In this document: positions 55,719-64,000 of the stretch, piece by piece
How the letters are laid out: every line of letters starts with the position of its first letter
Numbering within the stretch: the stretch's first letter is position 1
From: Leguminivora glycinivorella
Lineage: Eukaryota; Arthropoda; Insecta; Lepidoptera; Tortricidae
DNA length: 64,000 nt
Assembly (NCBI RefSeq): GCF_023078275.1
Contig: NC_062998.1
Coordinates: 11,870,416-11,934,415 of the forward strand
Direction of reading: 5' to 3'
Made by a program: the position numbers and the translations under genes
The notes under the pieces: generated by a model
The model's database searches: none
Told to the model about the DNA's origin: nothing
What the model saw: only the letters and a program-made list of their open reading frames with translations

Positions 55719-57980
55719 CATTTAGTCTCATTAATTATGTTATGTTATGTCAGAGTTTCACTAATTATTTCCTTTTATTCATTTATTATCTCAGTTTAGG
55801 TTTATACGAGTACCAAACGAGTATTAGTATACGAGTAGAAAATATATTACCAAAACAATACAAACTATCATTAATTTATTATAAAAACGTAATCCAAAGT
55901 GCCACACCTGGCGGCCTAACTATCCGCGTTGTGTCCAAGATGAAGCCTGACCGACGAAGCTAGCAAGTTTCTCTACATGTTAGCTGAAATACTGTCAAAC
56001 CATTCACTGTGATTACTCAGATTATTATAAGCAAAATGATCTTCGAATGAACTTTCTGGACAATTGAGACGCAGTCGAAACCAGTTCGCCCCTTCAGCCG
56101 TGTCCCGTTGAAAATCGGAAAGATTCTTTTCCTTAGCACATTTAATGTTTACAAATTGGATTCGCCTTCTGTCATCTAAACTGGTAATTTTATGTATGAG
56201 GTCATTGGTCATACAATTATTAATTTATACAGTTATTAATTCTGTATCTCTACTCGCATTGCTGCTGCGATTCTAAAATATTTAATATCCATATTATGAA
56301 TATTCAATAAATCATACAATGACATTTGTGATGTGACATGGATGTCACATCTGTTGGCACAATGATTGCGTTTTGTTGAACGTATTTGAGCTCAACATAT
56401 AGGTTTATTATCACTAAGTATATTATATTAATGAACAACGAAACGGATGTGACATTTTCCTAGTCCACCAACGTCATCTAGTCATTTTATTTGGCAACAA
56501 TTAGACAACATGCGAACAAACTTAGCCAGCGAAGCGATCACAACTACGTCGAGGCGGACCAAAAAATATAATTTGTAAAAATTGTGTTTTGAGCCAATAT
56601 TTTGATATAAAGTTTTTTGATAGTTATTCATATTATAACATAAAAACAAGTAAAAATATGTGTGAAAATATGTTTTTTTCCACTCCCGGGTTACGAAACA
56701 ACGCCATCTAGTTTTAAAGCAAAAACTAAGCTTTTTTCAGGGGTACGCTTTTTTGTATGGGCTATATCAGTCTAGTATTAAATGGTCCTTGATCCAAACT
56801 AATATTTTTGATAAAAATATATGTGATAGAGTATAAAATGGCGATTATTATATGAAAATATAGTAGGTGTCGCTAACTCGTATGTGGTAAAAAAAAATAT
56901 TTAAAACATAAATTTAAAAAAAAATCTACTTAACAAAAAGTCAGGAAGTTAATTTTTTTTTAATTGATGTATCCCTAATATATCTATAAAATATCCAAAG
57001 AACAAGTCAATCGGATACGCGGTTTTAAAGAAAAAAATAAAAAACAAAATTTTTATTTTTTTATTTTTTTCGTAAACGGAAATAGTTTGAGGCATAATAT
57101 CCAGTAGTAGTACATGTAGTAACAATACGAATAATCCTGCATATCAATATTTCATATTTAGCCAGGGGCAATTTTACCATGGCAGTCCGGCCAGGCCCTT
57201 TATTAAGTCTCTGGCGCCTTAGTAAATACTATGGGAAAATTCGCAACTTCGTACTGCTCTAACTCCTAAATAAGTAGATTTATCAAACAACTTCATTCTA
57301 TAAAAGATGCTTATTTTAATGCAATCTTTCATGTTTTTAAATTACAAACACTCAAAAATAATAAACACGGGCGCGCCATCTGTCGCAGCTGTGGTGCTTT
57401 ACTCAGGCCACATGCTACAACCATACCGAGCGCATCGATCAGCCGCTTAGTTCCAACGCGCGCCAATAGATGGCGCTTAAGCTATATTGGGAAACGGGAC
57501 AATGACGTCATCTTTTTCGTGCATGCTGCCCGTAGTAACGAGTTATTAGACGTTATCACGTCAATATTACCCCCATCAAGATATAGCTCAATCGATTCTA
57601 CTCTCGACTCTGAACAAACAGTTTTCAGGTTTTTAGTGTTAAGTGAAACACGGTGTAGAGTAGGTTTATAAATGTACCTAATGTCTAGAAGGCGAATTAT
57701 TGCGATTCTATTCTGCGACCCTATTGGACGCCAGTCATCAAGTCCACGACGTACCACATTGGATTTTGTTACATGAAAATTTATTCGTATCAAATTCGTA
57801 AAAATAAAATGCCGAATAGTTAGTTATCCTTACTAAAATCAAAATATAATATATTTTTCTGAATAGCTTTCATTTACATATTTAAATGAAAAGGACGTGG
57901 TGGTAAAGGTTGTAAGGATTGTTCAAAGATGAAATAAAACAACACTGAACTATGTTAAAAGTTTATTGAGATCAGACTTA
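55719..57980. other. Long AT-rich intergenic stretch 3' of Sardh
   Basis: No exon is supported. The minus-strand frame 55973-56212 (starting MTNDLIHKITSLDDRRR) is protein-like but unrecognised. The words GCGCCATCTGTCGC and AATAGATGGCGC at about 57370 and 57465 suggest a decayed inverted element. Confidence 0.4.
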
Positions 57981-60900
57981 TTATTCTACACCGCCAGCCT
58001 TTTCGTTTTGTCCCGCATGAGGATCATGCGAATTCTCGTCTACACATCCATAGTTGCCAAGTATCCTTTGGCCAGAGGGGTCGAAGGGAGATTTCTTATG
58101 TAACGTAGCCTTGTATCTTTTGCCCATTACTTCGATTTCGTAGTCGCCGCTTTCGAGGTAGTCTTTAGTGACTACGGAGCCCTTGTTGTTGACGTAGCCG
58201 ATGCCGATCGGCTTGTCCAGGTAGTAACCGTAGTCGCCACGCCGGAGGTACCCTACTGGTTCACCGTTTCTGAATATGGCTTCTTGGCCAAAAAGCGCTA
58301 CCTGTTGAGAAGAAGAGTGCAATTAGAAATAAAGCAATCATAGCAATATTGATAACTCTTTTATTCTCGTCTCAAATGAAGCCAAGATTCTAAAGATGTC
58401 TCGATTTTTATCGGGTCGTCGGTGGACCTCACGTCAGCATTCCATAGGAATCTTTTTTATTTATTTATTATCAATGGGCTAACTCTTGACCACAGACTAG
58501 CCAAAGGCAAAGACGTGGCCTACGATCTGCAGAAATGCCGTTCTCTTGATTTGATGGTTGCAATCGAATCCTGAACCTGTCGTCAAGTGTCAAGAAAGAA
58601 TATTTCTTAATGACGCCAATGACGCCATAGAGGAATAAGTAAGGGAAGAGTTGTAACTCCATACATCAGGAAATGCAAGTTATTTGTAGGGACATCTAGC
58701 GTCATCCACGCGTCAATCACTCGTCAACTAGCGTAAATTATCAGTACTACTACTTGTCAATAGATTTAGCGACGAACAAAAAGTCTAATGCTCAACAATT
58801 TTTAGCTAATATTTCAATAGTATCAGTAATCAGTTCTCTGGTTTTCAATTCCTTCTGCTTGTAATATAAGTTTTAACCTGTTTTAATATTACATTTTTGG
58901 CAGACGCAACACTGTTGGCATCTAGTGTCGAGTAGTGGTACTCATAATTTACGCTATTTGACGCGTGATTGTAGCTAGATGTCACTACAAATAACTTGCA
59001 TTTACTGATGTATGGAGTTTTACAACTCTTATCCTTATTCCTCTATGGTGACGCCCTGTTTCCTCGCTCGCGTGACATGTTCATTTCCGATGTAAGTAGT
59101 CGGGTTGGCTTCTATCGGGTGGACGTCCATCGGGTGGACGGCCGATCTCGCGTCAGCGTCCAATATGAACCTGCTATCTACCAGCAGCGGCTGATCCATA
59201 CAAGCCGATTCCCACAGGCTTGCCTAAAATTGATTACTAGTAAAGTAGGTTAAGCTAGCCTAATGTAAAGGTAGGTTTATTTTTGCTCAGTGTTGCCTAG
59301 CAAAAGTTTTCACCAGCCGCCACTGCTATCTACTGTTATTAGACCTAACCTTGTCGTCGAGTGTGAAGAAAGCGTATTTCTTAGTGACGCCCTGTTGCCT
59401 CGCGCGCGTGACATGTTCGTTACCGATGTAGTTGCCATCTTTGCGGCACGCGAACCCGAGGTTGGCTTCTACCGGGTTGTCGTCCGACCTCGCGTCAGCG
59501 TTCCATAGGTGGTAGCCTGCGGATTAGTAGAATAAAATAATGTTAACTCTACGTGATATTTGCAATGATAAGTAATTCAATGTCGTCATTAATGTTACAG
59601 GGCAATGATTTTAAAATTAAAATGACACACACAAATATTTAAAAAAAAGACTGCTGGCACTTGCAAAGAAAGTTCTTACCCTTCTCAGCACTAAGCGAAG
59701 TCAAAGCCCTCCATCCAGCGTTCCTCAAGCCATGCGCGCGACTCAACGCCTTATATACCGACACAGCATTCGCCGAGGGTATATGCAGCTCCCAGCCAAG
59801 CTCGCCCGACCACCCGATGCGTAGCGCTCTGCATGTATAAGTCTTGTTGTCGGGCGAGTGGGGCGCCTTTGAGAGGTGAATGCTACGGTGAGTGCTCACG
59901 GGGAATGCGTCGTTTGAAAGACCCGCGTCGGTGAAGCGTTGGAGGATTCTCTGGCTGAAAATTAGATATATGACGATTGAAATTAAGAAAACGCTATAAA
60001 AACGGTATTATTTTGGATCATCGCATTCTTTTATTGTCATTTTTTTTATAATCCTAGCGTTTGCCCGCGGCTTCGCTAGCATTAAATTCGAAAATTGCAG
60101 AAGGCTCCATACAAACTTCCACCCCCTCCACCATTATAGGGAAAAGGGGGGAAAGAAAGAGACAATAAGTAGCCTATGTCACTCCCCATCCCTTTAAGTA
60201 TCTCCACTTAGAAAATCACGTCAATTCGACACTCCGTTTTGCCGCGAAAACGGACAAACAAACAGACACACACACTTTCCCATTTATAATATTAAGTATG
60301 GATTCTGCTTTCGTCACCGAGACAAAGACTACAGACCAAACCGACTTCTTATAGCAAACGCGATCTTAGGTCAGAGATAGGAGTGGTACCTGTACGGGCC
60401 TTGCACCCTGAGTATGCAAAGCTGCTTAGTGACGTCACTCAGCCTATCTGTGTTGATCCTTCGCATAAGACATAACCACTCTTTATAGCATTCTTGGTCG
60501 GTAAGTGACGTCACGTGTCACTCATAGGCAAAAAAACTAAATAAACAAAAACCTACGCGATTGCTATAGCATTCGTGTCCGCTAATGTGTTAGGCTAAAG
60601 ATGGTACCTGTGGGGCGCGCTGAACGCGCTCGTCACTACGAGTACATATGAGCCGCGACTATGTCGTTAGTTAGGCTACTTGACCCTTTTTAAGAATAGT
60701 ACCTGTGCGGGCCTTGCACGCTGAGTATGCACAGCTGTTTAGTGACGTCAGTGATGGTGGCGCGAAGCTTGTGTGTGTTGATGAGCCTTCGTAGATGCGC
60801 GAGGCTGTGAGGCGCGCTGAATCCGCTCGTCACTACGTAGTACCCGCGACCCTGCGTCATTCGTTATTACATGATGTCAAATCACAAGAGTTACCTCGAA

Positions 60901-63900
60901 TGGAACGAATGAGTGAATGAAAATGAATGTGTATGACAAATTAGTGAATAAATAATTCAGCGTTGGAGGCCTAGTGGTAAGAGCGTGCGACTTTCAATCC
61001 GGAGGTCGCAGGTTGGAACCTTGGCGCGCACCAATGAGTTTTTCGGAACTTATGTGCGAAATGTAATTTCATATTTTGCAAGTAACTTTTCGGTGAAGGA
61101 ACGTGAGGAAACCGGACTAATTTCAATAAGGGTTTGGGTTGGAAGGTCAGATGGCAGTCGCTTTTGTAAAACTAGTGTCTACGCCAAATCTTCATTAGTT
61201 GTGACAACTACAGCGGACCCCAGGATCTCATGAGCCAAGGATAACATAAGGAGGATGATGTAACATTGCAGCGCTTAACAGTTAAATAAATAAATAATAA
61301 ATAAATATTGGGGGACACCTTACACACATCAAACTATCCCCAAACTATACTCCTATTTTTAATTAGCCGGAATTATTGTAAACAAAAGTGTGACCGGTGC
61401 TATAAAAAATTTGCACCATTCGAGGTATTAAAATTGCTGATATTTTACAGGTTTAATAAAAATCTTTACATATTCCACTACACAAATAATGACTCTTTTT
61501 AAACGAAAATCAATTGAAACACTAAACGTTTTGGTATATTTATTGAAATTAAAAAGCCGTTTTTGTCGGGTAGTTTGTATATTGCACTGATATTACTGTG
61601 GAAATGTACCTGGGCGACCAAGTAGCGGGCCGCTAAACATTATTTTTTAGCAACTTTTGAGACTAGGTGGCAGTGATTTTTAATTACTAATTAAAACCGT
61701 CTTCTTCAAATGCGATGGTGGTAATAAATTGGTTTTGTGAGTATCTGATATGACAGGACATCGTCTATTTTGGACCGATTTCTATATTGACTTGCATGGG
61801 ATCATAACATAATATAACAGTCATTGTGTTCGATCGCTTCACGATTTTTAAGTATGTAATAGAGTGATCGTTAATAACTGGTTAAAAGTAATTTGATTTT
61901 CTCTCGGCCCTTACTTTGAGAACCACTGACTTGAGCTGCACGTGTTACTTTGACAGTGACAGCAGTTTGTTTACGTTTATTCCGTTCAATTCGTAATGGG
62001 ACTATAGATAATTACATACAAAGAGGATCGAGTATTATAGAGAGTTACTGTCAACGTAAAATGTGTAATCACAGTGCATAGACTGCAATCTCTCGACACA
62101 AGCTTAAAACTTTTGAACCTTAGTTTTGACAATTTGGCCCATATTGTTAGCTTGATATGTTAAAATGTCAAATATTAATATTAGCGCCATCGAGCCGAGC
62201 GTTCCCCAAAGGTGTAACGCCATCTAGGCCACCGTACCTTTTTCTCTAGGGCTTTGAGGTACGTTTTTTCTTAGACTTTATCCGTCTATACGGAGTTACA
62301 TATGTCTTTGATTTGATACATATATACATAGAAAACATCCATGACTCAAGAACAAATATCTGTGCTCATCACACAAATAAATGCCCTTACCGGGATTCCA
62401 ACCCTGGACCGCGGCAGTTACCGACAGTATACCGATACAGGCAGGCAATTATGGTCGCGCGATAAATGATAAAACATCTGGCCGTCCCTATCGCACTTAC
62501 TAATAGTGCGATAGGGACGGCCTGATATTTTATCGTCTATCGCGCGACCGTGCTACCCGTGCAGGTGTCATATTAATCAAAGTTTTATTTATTTATCCGT
62601 GCCAGCTTTCGTGAATCAACCTGTATAAACTACATACATGATATGGATTGGACAATAGGGAACTTGACTGTAGCTAAAATGAAATATTTTATACCATGCA
62701 CGAAATAAAGCATCAGATAAATATAAGAAAAACATGGATAGAAGTTATTTTTAAATCAGTTCAACCTTACTTGTCCAATCATGTACACAAACACTGCTGG
62801 AAAACATTATATCAATTTCTATTTGATAAGTCAAGTATGGCAACTTATCGTTATGAACAATCGATATTAACATTTGAGTTTGTATAGCTTGGAAAAAGTG
62901 CGTTGATATTAATTACAGTAATTTATCAGATTTATTAACAGACTTCTTTACGATACCTCTTTACAATAAATATTTTTTCTACTCCCGTACTTGTTATTCT
63001 TGAGTTACAAGGTCGTGCAGAGAACTTTAAAACCCTACATAAAAGATGACAGGACAAGTCTATCTAGTCTATACCCTGAAAACATTTAGTAGCAGTAGCA
63101 CGATATAGCTGTTAAAGTTCAGTAAACACATTGCTACCAACTTAACACTTTCGAAACCGGGCTCTACGCGGCGCCACGACATTTTCGCTACATACGGGGA
63201 AACCCATGTAATCGGCTACGCTTCTACGAGCGGTGTGCCCGACAGTCGGGTTCTTGGTAGCGAAAGTGTTAACAAACCAATCACTTCATCGTAGAAAACT
63301 AAAATGTTGCCAACCTTAGAATGTCAGATAAAGCCTGGCATTCGCAGAGTCGAGTCTCGTTCGTTTTCTGCTGCGTTCATTGGCGACGCATCGAATCGCA
63401 TTCAAATGTATGAGAACTCGATTCAACTCGGCTCGATTCGTCTTAGTGGCCAGGCTTCAGAGAACCATACCATAGACAGTTTTATTTTCATGTTTGCACT
63501 CAAACTGCATATTCAAAATGGTAGGCGGTCCACTAGATAACTAAGATGACTGGAATTAGGTATTTGTTGAATTTATAATGTTCTTTCAAAGTAAGTGCTT
63601 GGTCGTAGAAAAAGTATTGTATGCAACGGTGTTTAACTGAGTCAAAAAATGCTCGTGGCGTCTTTATTAACAATTTTCGGCTTCGCCTCAAATTGTCACC
63701 CACGCCACTCACCTTTTTTGATCTCTTTTAACCACCAGTTGCATAAAATACTATTACTATCAGTATAATTTTTATTATATATATGTATAAAGTAACTAAG
63801 TTGACCGTGACGTCACTCAATTCGATTTCATATTAATTCCATATTAGCGAGACGTTAAAATTCGTTTTGACAGTTGTTAAAAAGAAGCTGATTTGACTAG

Positions 63901-64000
63901 GAGGCAAGTAGCCTATACCTTGAACACCGGTTCGTGGAGCTGGCCTTTGCCGCCGTCCAGGATGCTGACTGTCACATCAGCCTCTACGCCGCCCTTGTCG
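57981..64000 (-). CDS. Sardh: Sarcosine dehydrogenase, C-terminal part (gene continues past right edge)
   Basis: Five minus-strand exons join in phase: 64000-63919 (partial), 60851-60703, 59954-59680, 59516-59350 and 58301-57981 (TAA), together about 330 residues. Diagnostic strings are GGVEADVTVSIL, LCILSVQGP, GELGWELHIPSA, GYHLWNADARSDDNP, LGFACR, FRNGEPVGYLRRGDYGYYLDK and KSPFDPSGQRILGNY. They match the C-terminal folate-binding (GCV_T) half of sarcosine dehydrogenase. This mitochondrial FAD and tetrahydrofolate enzyme oxidises sarcosine to glycine. The FAD-binding N-terminal two-thirds lie outside the window. Each of two exons has a decayed extra copy directly downstream. Introns are full of mobile elements. 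Confidence 0.93.
58400..58455 (-). pseudogene. Partial decayed copy of Sardh exon 59516-59350
   Basis: The minus strand has CTATGGAATGCTGACGTGAG and reads LWNADVRSTDDPIK, matching the 5' third of the intact exon (LWNADARSDDNPVE). The rest of the exon is absent. Confidence 0.6.
58456..58570. mobile_element. Short T-tailed repeat, SINE-like
   Basis: TTTTTTATTTATTTATTATC is followed by AACTCTTGACCACAG, a word also found near the insert at 5303-5450. It lies between the two decayed exon copies. Confidence 0.4.
58572..59165 (-). pseudogene. Decayed copy of Sardh exon 59516-59350, split by a transposon
   Basis: Piece 1 (about 59165-59049) reads DADARS and then TYIGNEHVTRARKQGV. Piece 2 (about 58624-58572) reads KKYSFLTLDD followed by a GGTTCAGG donor-like end. 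Both match the intact exon. There is a small internal deletion, a substitution-rich middle, and a 424-bp element (58625-59048) at the GGCGTCA codons. It cannot encode a normal exon. Confidence 0.75.
58625..59048. mobile_element. CCATAGAGGAATAA element, complete copy
   Basis: The 424-bp element has ends CCATAGAGGAATAAG and CTTATTCCTCTATGG, with long inner arms (GACATCTAGCGTCA-type and the complement). TGACG flanks both sides (58620-58624 and 59049-59053). Degenerate or partial copies lie at 19190-19240, 20398-20830 and 23380-23765. No ORF. Confidence 0.8.
60051..60301 (-). mobile_element. Interspersed repeat, GGGCAAAGGCTAGT family
   Basis: A nearly full minus-strand copy, from GCGTTTGCCCGCGGCTTC to TATAATATTAAGTATGG, in a Sardh intron. 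Confidence 0.65.
60389..60660 (-). pseudogene. Decayed copy of Sardh exon 60851-60703
   Basis: Piece 1 (about 60655-60604) reads VVTSAFSAPH; piece 2 (about 60475-60389) reads LSDVTKQLCILRVQGPY and ends AG|GTACC like the intact exon. About 130 bp of unrelated sequence separates the pieces, so it cannot serve as a normal exon. Confidence 0.75.
60956..61262 (+). mobile_element. tRNA-derived SINE with GAGGATGATG end
   Basis: The head GGCCTAGTGGTAAGAGCGTG (box A-like) and GGTCGCAGGTTGGAACC (box B-like) is followed by GAGTTTTTCGGAACTTATG, GGAAACCGGACTAATTTC and GGAGGATGATG. It lies in a Sardh intron. Confidence 0.75.
61263..62320. other. Sardh intron, mostly unassigned
   Basis: A SINE 3' fragment lies near 61310-61345 (GGGGGACACCTTACACAC). 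Otherwise nothing is recognised. Confidence 0.4.
62321..62445 (-). mobile_element. tRNA-derived SINE head fragment
   Basis: The minus strand carries the GGTCCAGGGTTGGAATCCCG box-B region and TTATTTGTGTGATGAGCAC, as at 45369-45608. Confidence 0.65.
62453..62549. repeat. Extended palindrome containing the GGCCGTCCCTATCGCACT hairpin
   Basis: The perfect core arms (62480-62497 and 62505-62522) match 46936-46980. Here pairing extends outward through GGTCGCGCGAT...ATCGCGCGACC-type sequence with a few mismatches, giving arms of about 45 bp. It sits next to the SINE fragment. Confidence 0.75.
63143..63272. mobile_element. Small element with TTAACACTTTCG ends
   Basis: TTAACACTTTCG and CGAAAGTGTTAA are inverted over about 130 bp, enclosing a GC-rich centre. 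No ORF. Confidence 0.65.
63596..63745. mobile_element. Dispersed repeat, inverted partner of 46251-46395
   Basis: GTCGTAGAAAAAGTATTGTA, GGTGTTTAACTGAGTC and CGGCTTCGCCTCAAATTG match 46251-46395 in reverse. Confidence 0.6.

Noticed and set aside
57482..57793. Minus-strand 103-codon frame as a gene
   Set aside because: No recognisable domain, no coding-like composition, and part of its sequence (ACGTGATAACGTCAA-type) recurs near 54020 as a repeat.
58572..59165. Functional mutually exclusive exon of Sardh
   Set aside because: A 424-bp element splits it and it has internal deletions; the intact neighbouring exon already completes the frame.
60956..61025. Functional tRNA gene
   Set aside because: The head is followed by the SINE body and GAGGATGATG end, and box B is imperfect.

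Overview
The window reads as nuclear genomic DNA from a moth or butterfly (Lepidoptera). It is AT-rich, its genes have short exons and long introns, and it is crowded with repeats I recognise as lepidopteran: tRNA-headed SINEs, repeats opening with runs of TACA, repeats ending in GGGCAAAGGCTAGT, GTCTGTCTG repeats, and many small inverted-repeat (MITE-like) elements. There are no bacterial-style operons. All family assignments were made by eye; no search was run.

Host genes with exons I could join in phase. Plus strand: two tandem paralogs of a cysteine-bearing protein I do not recognise (paralog A about 19.29-23.85 kb, paralog B about 28.00-29.78 kb); a secreted protein with three chitin-binding (peritrophin-A/CBM14) domains of the obstructor/CPAP3 type (33.01-39.55 kb, six exons); and a complete PPIL3-type cyclophilin (40.94-43.61 kb, four exons, 161 aa). 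Minus strand: a ZAD plus ten-C2H2-finger protein (49.64-51.42 kb, two exons, 564 aa), and the C-terminal third of sarcosine dehydrogenase, which runs off the right edge (57.98-64.00 kb, five exons). Two orphan exon candidates sit at 4.07-4.17 kb (minus) and 6.34-6.53 kb (plus).

Mobile DNA dominates the rest. 0-6 kb holds inverted-repeat elements, a GGCCCTA-motif block and a 120-bp tandem array. 6.6-9.5 kb is an apparently intact Tc1/mariner-superfamily transposon with an open 353-aa DD41D transposase and inverted repeats of about 0.7 kb. 10.0-11.3 kb is a composite satellite block made of a 7-bp CCGGTAW array, a folded-back GGTTTT/AAACCG block and a 46-bp array. 12.6-13.7 kb holds a repeat inserted into a copy of itself. 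14.7-18.8 kb is a GC-rich array of about 104-bp units split by a gag-only, BEL/Pao-like LTR element with a 5-bp target duplication. 20.9-21.9 kb is a hAT-like non-autonomous element with an 8-bp target duplication. A 73-bp array lies just 3' of the zinc-finger gene. Several elements are nested, which gives relative insertion ages.

The observations I rate highest are the tandem paralog pair with a possible reading-frame break in A; decayed extra copies of two different sarcosine dehydrogenase exons, each lying just downstream of the intact exon; the long-inverted-repeat DD41D transposon; the composite satellite block; and an 841-bp foldback element with TATA target duplications. The genes do not form an obvious pathway and look like unrelated neighbours.
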